Shown one piece after another: positions 37,401-49,943 of a DNA stretch of 64,000 bases. The translations under genes and the position numbers were made by a program. The notes beneath the pieces are model-generated. The model ran no database searches, was not told the DNA's origin, and worked only from the letters and a program-made list of their open reading frames with translations. The stretch is from Apis mellifera (Eukaryota > Arthropoda > Insecta > Hymenoptera > Apidae), in contig NC_037638.1 of the NCBI RefSeq assembly GCF_003254395.2, forward strand, positions 27,377,649-27,441,648, in the 5' to 3' direction. Position 1 is the first letter of the stretch; each line of letters begins with the position of its first letter.

Positions 37401-40400
37401 CGCGGAACGTAAACAGGTATACACATCGATACCCGTTATATCGATATATAAATCGTCGCGCAGTTTTTCCAACGAAAACCGGGCAACAACGCGGGTTACG
37501 CAACAACAGTTTCGTCAGTCGCTACACGCGCCCGCAACAACCGTCCGTATACACGTTTTACGATCTCGATCTTGGTCCGATAAACTGGAAAGATTTCTAC
37601 ACTTTACCAGGATGATAGAAAGAGGAGAATAAGGTTAACAGTACGAAGAAGCGCTGAATATACCTACGAGGAGGCAAGGGTATTTACCCTTTTCTTCTTC
37701 CATCGCGGAGAGACGCGTACCGTTCCCCGCTTTATTTTCCCAATGTCGGTCAACGATCGACTCGGAATAATATCGGACTCGATGTAATAATAACGCCTAT
37801 GCTAATTGCTCTCCGCTATTCGTTCACCTTTCCTTCTCGATTTTCCTTTATCGATTTCCACGAATAGCGCTCCATTTTATTCCGATAATAGGGAATTTAT
37901 TCGAGAGAGAAGAATTACGATATAATAATAACGATTGTACGTATAATCGAGAAGGAATGGGAAAGAGAGATTGAACCAATTACTCGGAGGTAAAAGTAAA
38001 ATTTTCGAAGGAGCCATCCTTTGCTCCTTCTTCCAAACTTTCCGAAATATCGCTACGAAACGCGATATTCCTTTTTTTTGCCTGCAGCCGATTCTTCTCC
38101 TTGCGTTTGTTTCACGCGGACCTGCATCGGAGCTTTAAATTCGGCGAACTTACTACCGTGAACGACGCGCGGTGCAGAGACGCCGGTACCCGGCCGGGCG
38201 CAAAGGGCGAACGTCACGTTCACTTTACATTCTTTCCCCAATTTTACGACGTGGCTGTACGTTGTAAAAATCGATACAGGGAATTGGTGTGTACGCGCGA
38301 AGGGGGCCAAGTATCGCGAACGGAAACTTTCAGCGAATCTCTCCTTCCGTCCTTTCCCCCGCGTATCGTCAAATTTCAAAAATATTTACTTCCAATATTA
38401 TGATATTCTTCTACGTTCTCCATTTTTACCTTATCATCCGTTCATTTATACTCGTTTCCGTTTATCCAAGTCTTTCTTGCCTAGTTTTTTAGTTGCTTCG
38501 TTTTTTTCTTGTAATAATTATCCTCTTTTTCCAATCTAAAATTGTACTCGTTCCCTTTGCATATGCAATTAACAAAGGTCATGAATTTGATCTTAACCAC
38601 GTTTTCTCGAAGGTGTTTTCCGGTTAAGCACTGGAAAAGATTAAAAATGGTTTAGCAGAGAGTATCGACGCGTGAATTTCTTGGCAAAATTGTTTTTTTA
38701 CCTCGACGATTTATTCATTAATTGAAACGCGCAAAAGTTTTTCTCTTCTTAAAAATCTGTACTCATAGAAGCATTCTTACAGATAAACCAATCGGTTCTA
38801 CGTTCTAAAAACCGATAAATCACACGTTTAAATTCTAAATACTGTTCTAAAAGTGGAAGAAGAAACACGATTACGAGAGAGTGGCATTCAATAATAGCAT
38901 TTCGATAATAAGAACGACAACGTTGAGAGAATGATGTTTGACCGAGTAACCTTTTCACAACTATAAATAATATTTTCATATTGCGGCAAAAAAAAGGTAG
39001 GGATTTTCAGCGGCTTCGTTAAGCTCGAAAAAAAAAAAAGAACGCGTTTTCGACAAAGCTGTGCATGTGTAAACAACGAACTGCTCGTCGCGTAAATGTC
39101 AATCTTGGTGAAAAGGAAAAAAAAAGCAATCGGCCGTGGTGCGCGTACATTTTAGGGAGCCCCTATGTCGAGGACCGCGCATCGATTATCGACGAAATAT
39201 TTACGATCGACTATACGTGATATACAGGCGATCGCAAAAACTACGTTTTCGAATTTCCAAAGTTGACAAATTATCCTCCATTTTTTATCGATTATTATCG
39301 AAATTTCTCTCTCTCTTTTTTACGGATGCTGGAGAAAACCGAATATACTTTTGCGAGCAAGTGTACGCAAGCAGGGATAATATGAGCGGTTCTAGCTCGT
39401 GCGAACGTAATCGAGTATTTTACGAAGTGTCGGTAAGTGAGAACGAAGCGCGATATTATATATGCAAAGGCACGGCTCGAAACTTCAGGGTTGGCCGAGT
39501 CAAGGCCCCCTTCGAGTCGCTTTTTCTCCCCCTCCCTCCGTATCGCCCGTTATACCACGACCCAGTTTTCCTTCGTATCCGAGATACGAAGGGGCGAGAA
39601 CGGAGGAGATGGAAGATAAAGGGAGGAAGGAAGAAAAGGGAGGGTGGAAAAAAGAAGATGCGAGGGAAGAGCGCGAGCAGGTAAGCGCGGAGGAATCGCG
39701 ATTGGATCGGTGCCAATTCCTCCCGGGAGATACGCCGATTTGAAATTCAACGCGATGAAAAGGCTCGCCTCCTCTTCTCTTCCTTCCACCCCTCTCTCTC
39801 TCTCTCTGCTTCCTATCCGTTTTCTAGCGCGCGCTTTCGCCCAACTCGCTAAACTAGTTCGACCCTGTAATATACGCGGCCTCTAAACTATATATCCCAC
39901 TAGTTCGCTAACCCAGAGACCGGAAGCACTGGCAGCCTTTCAACTTTGGCAGGTTCGAAATCCTTTTAATTCGGATTGAACTCTCGATCGAGAAAAATAT
40001 TTTTCTTTCTTCTTTCTCTTTTTTTTTCCCCTTAATTCCGTTAATTCCACGAGGGAGGGGAGGAGAATTCGAACCCGTCACGAGCGAGGATTTTTTTGCA
40101 AACGAACGTGCCAAAGATGGTAAAATTCTAGAGCGGAGCGAATCCGTCGATCGAAAGAATTTTCCAAGATGCGTAACGTCTTGGAATGTTATATTTTTCG
40201 ATCGAAGTAAAGAAATATAAAGATATATTGGGGCGAGAAAAGAATATTTCATTCGAGAGAATAAAATGTGTAAACGAGAGGTGAGAATCGGTGAGAAGAG
40301 AGTGCGTAAAGTGCTTCTCGAGTATATATATACATATATAGAGAGAGAGAGAGGAGTAGGTTTAGGTCGCAAGGGTCGGAAGACGGAAGCAGATTAAGTC

Positions 40401-41331
40401 GGAACGGGTGGTCGATCACGGATTCTTTTGGAAATTCGCCCCCTTCGCAGAGTCGCGCGTTACACGGCTCTTTGTGCGCGCGGCGGAGAGAAGAAGAAAA
40501 CGAGGGGCAAGCGAGAACGTCGTTGACTCGGAAATATCGCCAAGGGTCTCTCGCTTTTGACGAAGCTCCGCGAGCCGTAAGAGCCATCATTGCGCGTACA
40601 TGAGTATGTGTCACGGGGGATCGAGATGCTTTCCTCCCAACCGAATTCTCTCCGTTTTCATTTAACGTTTCTCTCCGACCGCGAAATACCTAAAAACTTT
40701 GCGAAACATCTTCTCGTCCCTGTGAAAACAACGCGAGAATTCGTCGCGTCGACCGTTGGATTACTTTCCCCTTCCCCTTCAACACTCTCTCGGCTAATCT
40801 CGCCGATCCACTTATCGCGTTAACGCGTTAACGCGCACGCGATATTTTCGGCCGAGGAAAAAAAGAAAACGGAGGAAAAAGATATCCATTCGATTCCATT
40901 TTCTTTTTCGAATATGCATCGGGAATGGATCCGATCTTCCTTTCCCTTTTCTTCCAGGGAAGAAGTATAAATGCGAAAAAGAAAAAATTGATCGCAAAAA
41001 TTTGCCACGTTTCGTGCGTATACACGATAGCGATACATACTCTGGCCAATGTGTGTAAAGAAAAAAAAAAAAAAATCGGGCGACTAGATTTTCTTCAAGC
41101 TTGTAACGTAAAATTTGAGGTAAGGAATAAGTGTATTTTCTTTTCCTTCCTATTCTTTAATCGTGCGCAAACACACACAAATATCAAGCGATCGCGAAGA
41201 ATAGAATAGGAATTTTCGGGGAGGAAGAAAAAAAGAAAAAGAAGCGCAAGAAGGCAGACGGATATTCTCGAGCGAGAATTTTGACAGGAGATAAAAATTT
41301 CCATGGAAAAGTGTTGGCCAAAAACGGGATT
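37401..41331. other. Non-coding stretch, some donor-like sites
   Basis: AT-rich between 37760 and 39120. The plus frame 39136-39684 is 182 codons but starts at GTG. Its first ATG (39382) is followed after 17 codons by a strong donor, TCG|GTAAGTGAG (39432/39433), and a second donor, GCAG|GTAAGC, lies at 39680/39681. These could mark 5' exons on the plus strand, but nothing downstream can be joined. Short TA runs lie near 40324-40338 and a GA run at 40340-40352. Confidence 0.45.
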
Positions 41332-41354
41332 AAAAAAAAAAAAAAAAAAAAAAA
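41332..41354. repeat. Poly-A tract
   Basis: About 23 uninterrupted A. Confidence 0.95.
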
Positions 41355-42180
41355 GGAAAAAAAGCTGCGTAGTTAAAATCCGTTACCGTGTAAAAAGTAT
41401 GTGAAAAATCCTGGATCGTGTCCACATCGCGATCGGAAAAAGTGTCCCGGTGCGTGTTGGCTGGTAAGGTGTCGGTTGGGGAATCGAGTAGAAAAGTGAG
41501 AGAAGCGGCGACGATCATCGAAGACGGTAGCGCAACTACGAAGACACCGCGTACATTTCGTGCACTGACCTTATAACGAACATGTGTCTCCCGTGGTCCC
41601 TGGATGGACAGTCATTGGGTCTCACACAGGGTGGCTCGTAGCAGTCAGTAGTCGGCGGTGGTTCAAATACGTGTTCACGCACGCACGCACGGTGCCGGCA
41701 CGACCTTGACGCGGAGGCGGCCACTACCGCTCGGCGACGGAGACGCGTGCGAGCGACACGCGTGCACGCAGCGCGCCGTCCTCCTTCGATCCTCCTCGTC
41801 CCGCGCCTCGATCGAGGATCCCGGCAAAGATCGAAAGTACGATCGAAAATCCTCCTCCCTCCGTCGATCTCTCGGTCGGTCGGTGGTCGTTGGTCTCTCG
41901 GTATCGAGACGAGCACCGGCAAGGATGATGATGAGGAGGAGGACGACGACGACGACGACGACCACGGTGTCTCGTGGCTGTGGTCGATAGCGCGGCGCTC
42001 TACTGACGTCGCGACGCTTGGTCGTGTCGTGGCCCGCGGCTCCTCCACTCGCCCTCCCTCCAACCCCCCCACTCACTCCGGAACAACCCGGAAACTGACG
42101 AACCTCCGCCCCCACCTCTCAAAACTACCCTTATTTTCTACCCCCACCGATCACCCAGACCCCCCACCATCCTCGCCACT
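41355..42180 (+). promoter_or_regulatory. CpG-rich block, possible promoter and untranslated first exon
   Basis: Composition changes sharply after the poly-A tract. Words typical of insect 5' UTRs appear (repeated GTGAAAAA, AAAAGTG), and a donor-like CTG|GTAAGG occurs at 41463/41464. Further right come CAGTCAGTAGTCGG (near 41643, initiator-like) and strongly CpG-rich DNA with GCAC repeats. The frames 41536-42072 (minus) and 41658-41990 (plus) are repeat-driven. No protein is recognised. Strand and role are inference. Confidence 0.25.
41924..41962. repeat. (GAT)n/(GAG)n/(GAC)n trinucleotide tract
   Basis: Blocks of GAT, GAG and then GAC units, reading as poly-Asp/Glu or poly-Thr in different frames. 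Confidence 0.9.
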
Positions 42181-42185
42181 TTCAT

Positions 42186-42238
42186 CGCCGCCGCCACCGC
42201 CGCCGCCGCCACAGCCGCCGCCGCCGCCGCCACCACCC
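42186..42238. repeat. (CCG)n trinucleotide tract
   Basis: CCG units with CCA and CAG interruptions. It creates spurious poly-Pro and poly-Gly frames on the two strands. Confidence 0.9.
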
Positions 42239-42368
42239 TTCCGCCAAGGACCAGAACAAGAAGAATCCTCTTTTCTCCCATCTCCACCCGATTTCCGATT
42301 CATCCGTGATCCGTCACATCCGCGGCCGCGTTTTTCGCTTCGTTCGACGCAACAAGCGCTACCGATAC

Positions 42369-42394
42369 CCTTCTTTCTTTCTTTCTTTCTTTCT
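42369..42394. repeat. (TTTC)n microsatellite
   Basis: About six TTTC units. Confidence 0.9.
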
Positions 42395-44905
42395 TTTTTT
42401 CCTCCCTTCGTATAATTCGCCTTTTGTCTTTCGTCAGATTTCATCGAAGCGTTCCAGTTCAACTGGTCCAAGGATGATCCACCACGGATTGTGCGATTTT
42501 TAAATTTCATCGAGTTTTCACGAGTCTAGATAGATAGGCGTAAGAGAAAGTCGCTTGTTTATCCGTCGTTTCGATTTACCCATATTTAATCCTATTTTCG
42601 CGATCGTCCGACCCGACTTTGCCAAACCATTTTATTTATCTCTCGCGCAACTACCCTCTCCTCGAAATATAATTCAATCGCGACGTTTCCGAACGATTTC
42701 GACTTTCGTATTTAGCTCGGGGGAGAGAAGGATGCGTGACGGAGATTCCCTCCAATAATATCCCGAATCCGTTGGATTTACGACGTCACTCGCGATTTAG
42801 ATATTTCGTCGCGCCCGATGAAATTTTCCAACAGTCTCGACGACTGTATATAAATCAGACTACAGTCCTCGACCCATTTATTTATTAACCGAGTTAGAAA
42901 ACCTTTCCGTTTGCCGAAAGAGATCGCGTTTCCCGATCGATGAGAACGTTCTCCGTTTCGTTGGAAAATGCCAACAGGTAGGGACGAGGTAGGCGATAAA
43001 AATTCGCCGAGGAGAGGGGAAGTAAGAAGTTGGAAAGAGCGCGTGAGCGCGAAACGCACGCACGACAGGCGGGAGGAAGGAAAGGAAGAGAGAGAGAGAG
43101 ATCCCGCGGGCAGTCGGCCGACCACGTGGGTGCCGCCCCCACGGTTCGCATGGCCACGTGCCAAATAACTCACTTGGCACGCGTAAACAATTACTCCGAA
43201 ACTCGTGTTATCGCGCTACATTACGCGTATATATCTCACCGTCCGTTGCGACGCGTGCGTTCCGCACTCCTTCCACGCAATCCGTCCCGCGCGGGAAACC
43301 TTTCGCCTCTCCTTCCATTCCATCCACCGTTTCGCGCGCTTCGATTTCCATCTCGAAAAGTCGGGAAAAGGAGCGAAAACCGTATCGTCTTCTCGGCTCC
43401 AACAAAGATTTATCGATAGATCCGCAAACGGTGAAACGTTTTTCACGTTGGTCGGATATAATATCGGTGATTAATTGGCTATCGAGCGTGCGATCGGAAG
43501 TGCTCGATCAGGCCTACTTGAGGAGAGAGGGGAAATCGGACGTTTCTCGGCCAGCTTCTTTTCGCAGGATCGTTTTGGATATCGGCCAAAGTCGATTCTC
43601 CATATCGTCGCGTTACGGAATTCGGCATTTCCAGGGAAGGAAATCGGCCCGAGTCGAGTTTCCTTCGGTAAACTCAGGTTCCTCCGTCGGTCACCTTACG
43701 TTTCGTATCACTTGTCTCGCACGATTCCAGAAAAAACTCCAACTTTTTTCGAATCGTTCCACGATATTCGTTCGCCCACGTATTTCGTCCGATCTTGACG
43801 ATATATATGCAAGTAGCGTTGCTCGAGAACGAAATATTTCGCGCAATAAACGACGAAAGAAAGAAAGAAAGGAGAGAAAAGCGAAGCGTAACGGAGGCGA
43901 TCCGGATCGCGCCTCCGCAGCATCGTCACCTTTCGTTCCGGTCATCAGCCCGGCCAAATATATTCCGATTGTATAATAAACGGTCGCTGTGCTCGCATAA
44001 GTTATGCAAATCGATGCCGCGAGTGATTTAGACGATAAACTGGATCGCGACGCGTGGTGGACCACACACCGCGCTCACCACTCTTCTCCCTCCAAATTGC
44101 ACGTTGGACGCGTTAAACCTTTCCTCGAGATAAATCCCGTGTCCCGTGATTTATACGAAACCACTATATATATGTATATATCGGCCCGGTATGTCGACGA
44201 AAAAATTCGCTCGATCCTGCTTGATAAATTACGATCAAACTAGGTATGGAAGAACTCGTACAATACGAGAGTCGTATTATATGTTGCGCCGCTAGATGAA
44301 ACTTGTCCTGCCGACGAGGACAACTGCCGCCTCGTTAATACCGATCCAACGACACAGCCTCGTGTCGAATGCCCCCTTCCGTTGTTGATCCTCGCCAGAT
44401 CAGAAAAGTAAATATTCGAACATCGATATTCGATCGTTTCTGGGAAACTCGTACGGGACGAACTTCAAGGAACGATCAACGAGCATTGGATATTTATTAT
44501 GATCGTTCGGTTCGCGACGAACGGAAATCCTTCTCAAAAGATAAGCATTGACGGAATTTTTCTATTTCTCGATCAACTTGGTTTCGAATTCGAAAAAGGA
44601 AGAAGAAAAAGAAGAAGAATCTCGCGATGTTTCGAAAAAAAGAAAGGATTCGCAAAATAATCGACAATTAAAGTCGCCTTCATTCGATTTTCCGCGTGAT
44701 TCGACGCCAACGAATTCCAAATAGCGTCATCCTCCTACTTATTCCCCCCGAAATTCTTCGCGTCTTTTTTTCTTAATCGGAAAAATTTATAAAAACGTTG
44801 CTTCGACCTCCGTTCCGCCCATATCTCGGCGAGGACGCGTGGGTTTTTCGGGAAGAATCGCGCGGTTCGTGACATTTTTCTCGCCCCTATCGTCCCCCAT
44901 TTCCA
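42395..44905. other. Non-coding stretch with a palindromic E-box region
   Basis: Several long overlapping frames exist (43158-43976 plus is 272 codons) but they are rich in Arg/Ser, conflict with frames on the other strand and show no family features. At 43155-43180, CACGTG is nested in GTGCCAA...TTGGCAC inverted arms. A GC-balanced island lies at 44270-44400. No gene is supported. Confidence 0.5.
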
Positions 44906-45178
44906 TTAATCCGCCTCCTCCCTCCTCGTGACCTTCGACCGAATCTCACGAATCGTGAACGAACACGCGGGATTCGCTATCTCGCTACTCCCCATCATCG
45001 ACGATGCAAAGGTTATCGACAATGGCGCGCGGCCAGGAATAGCAGACGGTGCATTGTGTTTAGCGGTGTATAGGATATCCGGATTGAGGACGTCCACGAG
45101 TGGCGAGGGGGAGAGAAGGGGCGATGGTTCCGGATCCACAACGTTGGTCGCTTGCATCATCCACCGGTTCCAGCCCAA
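44906..45178 (-). other. Unrecognised interval open on both strands (90-codon minus frame)
   Basis: The minus strand reads 90 codons from ATG to TAA (starts MGWNRWMMQATNVVDPEPSP) with a mixed, protein-like composition that is not the usual Arg/Ser-rich junk. The plus strand is also open (44928-45413) and looks equally mixed in the same stretch (contains SGLRTSTSGEG). Double-strand openness with balanced composition can arise from a real exon on one strand. It can also occur by chance in GC-balanced conserved DNA. I see no convincing splice acceptor or donor at the edges and do not recognise either protein. Of the two, I slightly prefer minus on codon choice. Confidence 0.25.
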
Positions 45179-45413
45179 ATATTTCTCGGCTTACGTAACC
45201 GCTAATTGCAATCGGAAAGTAGAACTTTCGTTGCCCCGCGTTATATTTCCACGCGTTCTTATTTATTTTCCATTTATCCAGATATCGATTTTCTTTTTTA
45301 CGATGGTCGAAGAAAGAAAAGGAAAAAAAAGAAAAAAGATGGACGCGTCTCTCGTACGTAATCTACAAGAAAATGACGCGCGAGTTGGTCGCAGGGGTAC
45401 GTACGATCTTTAA

Positions 45414-48400
45414 GGATCGTATAAGATGTTTCGCGAAAAACTATTATGAATAACTGCAAAATTTTTGACGTTTAATGGTTCACTGGACTCTTTCATAGGA
45501 TAAGTAGGGCACCGTTGCTACTCTTCCGTGAAGGAACCGTTCTTTTTTCGAACGGGATGGCACATAAATTTTTGCATTTCGCTCGATAGTCCACTCGAAA
45601 ACAAACGTTCTTCGTTTCAAACAGTCGTTCCTCTCTCACTGAAGGATCGATTAAAAGGGTATAAAGTTAATTAATTCCTGGGATCAACGATTCCACGTAA
45701 ATCCGAGGGAAATCAATTTGTAACTTGGCTCTCCGTCTCTTCCAACTTTCTATATTAACGTTTTTTGAAGCTTCGAAAAAAAAAATGAAAGAAAGAAGGG
45801 AAGAAAGAAAAAAGAATATATTCGGTAAATAATATATTCGAAACGTTAGCGAACGAAGGAAACGAACGAGTCCACAATTTCGCGAAAATATAAGGGTGAT
45901 ACGCGCGACGTGGAAGCTGCGTCACGTGAAAAACAGATCGATCGAGTCTCCCCGGTGGAGGGAGAGGGAGAGGGCGAGAGAGAGAGAGAGGAGAACGGTG
46001 GAAATAACGGAGCAGCCGAAAAGCTCGACATTTAGGTTTTCCCATCGCTCTCCCCTCCCCTCCCCGATTATCGCTGCGTCTCGACTCATTGCGTCGCAAA
46101 TATAGGTTTTTAATGCGCGGACGATATAAGTTGTTCCGCGTGGCCGGAGTTATTTCACCGTGAGACGACGTATATGCGCACCGCGGATGATTTGCGGCGC
46201 GATTCCCTCCGACGTACGCGGCGTCAACCCCCGAAACGTGGACACGACCGAGCAGGGGGTCGGTCACTCATCGATCGGGATCGAAGAGGGAACGAAGGGG
46301 GGAACAGGTTTCTTCTTCCCTTCCCCTTTGCCGACCCTTGCGCTGCTCCTCTCTCACGCCCACGCTCCGTGAATCAGATGGATGAATGAATCGACTTTGC
46401 CCTACTTTTCCACGCGTGGGAGTATCGTATCGGGCGGCTCGTCTGACATTTTCGCGCCGCAACCACCCCTGGCCAGGTCAGCATCGCGGCGACGTCGTGG
46501 GCGTTGCTGACTCTATATCTACCCACGTAGTAGACGAAAGTCTGGCTACGACCACGACCACGCAAAAATTCATTTCCACGGTCGCTCCGTTGGGAAAACA
46601 AAGTCGTATCGTCGCGGATGCCAAACCTCTCTCTCGCTCTCTTTCTTTCTCTACGCGCTACGCGAAATCTTCTTCCCTTCTTCCCCGTCCAACCTTTCCA
46701 GATCTCCCTCCTCGCCCTCCCCATTCGCCAGAAAATTTGATTTCGCGAAATATATATCGGCGAGTAATCCCTCGAACGCCACGATCCGGTATTCGTCGAT
46801 ACATAAGTTACCACGCAACGAATCTGGGAACGCATCGCACGTAAGCGAGCGACTGACGTCAACCGTGTCCCTGGTGTCTCGAGTATATCCATTAGCTTTC
46901 GACCAAAAATATAAGAAATATATTTCGCAAGCGCTTGTATTCGTCTCCTCTGTGTACTAAACTTTCATGCAAATTAACGATCTTTTTCCTCTTCCTCTTC
47001 TCCGTTTATATTCCTATAAAAGTTCCTTCTTCCGCGTTGACTTTAAAAAAAAAAGGAACTTTTGAAGATTCGTTGAAATTTCTCCTCTTCGTGCTATTCG
47101 AACGAAACATCGTTTCAACTTTTGCCGATTTTTCAATCGTTGGGACGAGCGAAGAAGAAGGAGAGTTTGCGAGAAATGACGCAACGGATAAAGGCAAATA
47201 AGTGTATCGAGGTCGTTTACCGGCGCCTCGCGATCTTTTCTCAAAGCCAACGTCCCCCCCAACGTCTTCTCTCTACGAATCGGCCACGTGCGTCGGGGAA
47301 TTACCGTTTCATTACGCTCACCGCGCAAAGAAAAGAAGAGGAGGAGGAGGAGGAGGCGGTGTTGAGGCAGGCTCGAGCATAGCGTAAGCGTAAAATAAAC
47401 TGGAAGACGCATGGGGTTCTACGTATGCCTCACCCACCGAGCCGCCGCGAATAATAACAACGACCTTGGCGCGTAAAACGCGTTTCAAAATCCGTCCGAC
47501 GCATTCCTCGCGCATCCTCGAGATTCAAGGTTTTCACCGTGACAAATGGAGGAATTCGCGACCGGTCCACTCTTGACCTTTTCCACAAGCTCGACCTTTC
47601 CTCTCCTTCGAAAGAATATCTCGATATATGTATATATATATGTACGAGGAAAATATAGGAAAAGCGTGTAACGATGCTTTTAATCGTCGATCGCGCACCG
47701 AGATCCGTCCGATCTCGATTTATTTATCCCCTCGACCTTCTCCGAAATTGGACGACCACGTTACGAAGAAACGTGGGCGGGATGAGAACGATCCAGTGCC
47801 ATATAATATATATATATGTATATCGAATCGAATATAATCGGAACAGGCAAACTTCCCATTTTCTAGATGCCATTCTCTTCGATAGTTATACGTACACCCC
47901 CTTTCTCGCCTCGTTCTTTCTTCTCTCGTTCAACCGTTCGTTCATTCAGAACGCGAAATCAATGAACGTTATTTTCGGCGGAAGCTCCGACCGACCGACG
48001 CACTCTTCTCCTTTTTCTCGCGCGATGGAATCTCCTATGCGTTTTTCCGCATTTTTCTTTCCTTCTTTCTTCCGCGCGACATCGGAAGCGAAGAACGGTG
48101 TCTTCGAAGGGACGCTGTCGGATCCGAAGGGATTTAAAATCGATCGAGGTAACGTAATTTTAGAATCTTTAAAGACCGGTTTCCATCGGATTTTACCATG
48201 TAAGAGCTCGCTCTTTGTTTACGGCGCGATCTCTTCCTCAATTAAACGAACTTATCTGCCCGCCGTCTGGGCAAGAAAAACGTGGCGGGAATTAAACGAG
48301 CCGTAAAATTCTCGACGTTAATAACCACGTTCTCCGACGTTTTCTTTTTTTTTTCTTTTCGATCCGAGGCCGGACCAACTGCGGGATATCGAAAGAAAGC

Positions 48401-49380
48401 GAGGGGGGGAAGTGACGCTTGCATTGTGATTTCTTTTTTTTCTTCTTCTTCTCTCTTTAGCAACGCCACGAAACGTAAGGATTCGTATCGAATTACGATC
48501 TCGCTCGCCTCGCGACTTTTAAGGTGCGCTTCCCCTTTCTCTCCCCATTAATCCTTCGCTCCTTTCGCGACACATCTCTTTACGACACGTGCCTAAACCC
48601 GTGCAACCTCGTGCAAACCTACGTATCGCCATCTTTCTTCGAAAATACGAACGAAATTTTTTCCTTATTCTATCGTGTTTGTCTCGTGCATCCAAATATT
48701 TTCATCATATATGTACTTATATGTACATCGTCTCGAGTTTATACGAGGAATTCCATCTTCTATTTAGATCGATAATCTCCGTTTGATCTTCCGTTTAACG
48801 AGCAGTTTTTCTCACACATAGAAAATGCAAATGTATAATTTTATTACGTAAGACTGATGACAAAGTCGTGAGATGTCGTTTTTTTTTTCCCTATCCGATA
48901 ATGTACCTCCTAACGGTGTGCAAACATCAATTATCACCCGACATGATCGCAACTGTACGACACAACAAACAAAGGAAAAATCCTTAACGGTATGTAAAAA
49001 AAAAAATATCGTACTTTGGTCGATATCTCGCAATTGAAACGTCTTTACGCGGACAAATCGTCGATGCCGCGCGAAGATTTACGATATCGAGAGTGTCTGA
49101 AAATAAAATACTACAAATGCAACATACATAACGAGTTTACACGCGATTCTTCACGAGTTTAAAGTTTTCGACTGTGACGAGCGGAAAGATAAAGAAAAGG
49201 GAGTAGGAAGAGCGAGAAACCGGTTGAACCGCGACGCGAGAGAGAGAGAGAGAGCGAGGTGAGCGATGGCTCGTCAACTCGATGACAATCGATGACAGCG
49301 GCGCGGCGACGCGAGGCACAGAGACGCGCGCGCACGCACGGATCGCAGCACACGTGCCGCGCGGACCACACGATGCGAGC
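45414..49380. other. Non-coding stretch, no gene seen
   Basis: AT-rich and CpG-rich patches alternate. Contains (GA)n near 45979-45992, an inverted pair of TGCTGAC motifs (46477-46511), GAG repeats near 47337-47355, TA runs near 47627-47641 and 47806-47822, and a CpG-rich block at 49200-49380 with GA and CGCGCA repeats. Frames such as 47674-48306 are Arg/Ser/Phe-rich and unrecognised. Confidence 0.55.
46477..46511. promoter_or_regulatory. Inverted Maf-type half-sites
   Basis: GTCAGCA (46477-46483) and TGCTGAC (46505-46511) are exact reverse complements spaced by 21 bp. TGCTGAC is the half-site of large-Maf recognition elements. Regulatory use is inference; the spacing is not that of a standard Maf element. 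Confidence 0.2.
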
Positions 49381-49384
49381 GCCC

Positions 49385-49535
49385 TTTTCACGGTGCCCAC
49401 CAATTCATATGGTAATCGCGAGCCCCGCCGCGTTATTCCGCCTTTATTAAGTGCACCGCGTCTGACCCATTTCGCCTGTCAGCCCGGCTCCAGGAATTTC
49501 TGAGTCATCCGGCCCGCGTCGCCGCTAATAACCCT
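49385..49535. promoter_or_regulatory. GC-balanced island with AP-1 site, candidate enhancer
   Basis: Contains CATATG with GGTAAT at about 49407-49416, CCTTTATTAAGTGCACC at 49441-49457, and a perfect AP-1 core TGAGTCAT at 49501-49508. No open frame is convincing. It follows a CpG-rich stretch from 49200 that could be part of the same element or a promoter. Confidence 0.25.
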
Positions 49536-49943
49536 CCTCCTCCTACTCCCCTTTTTTTCGGCCTATTTCCCACACACCAGCGTCCACTCGGGGGGGAAAA
49601 AAGCGTCGTGGATCGAACGGCGCCGCTCTCGAGAAAACCTTCCCTCCTTTTCGAGAAAAGAACCACGCATGTATGGAAATTGCGGGAAAAAGAGACGTTT
49701 TGGAGAAAAATGGGAAAAGGGGAAAGGGGAGAGAAGGAAGGCGGGACGCACGCACGGAGCTAATTCGAGGTGGTCGCGGCACGAGCGGCGAAACGTGGTT
49801 AATCGTGGAGCTCGTTTCGAGGGATCGTTGGTGAAACAGCGGAATGAATAGGCATGGTTATTTGGGTGGAAAGGAAGGAGGGAGGGGGTCCCGCTCGATG
49901 GCGAGGAACGACGGTGGAGAGCGGCGAGGCGGAGGGCGGAGGG

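Noticed and set aside
41536..42415. Long frames with poly-Ser/Val/Asp and poly-Pro
   Set aside because: Generated by the GAC and CCG repeat tracts on either strand.
43158..43976. 272-codon plus-strand frame
   Set aside because: Arg/Ser/Phe-rich, conflicts with several minus frames, no domain and no splice or start support.
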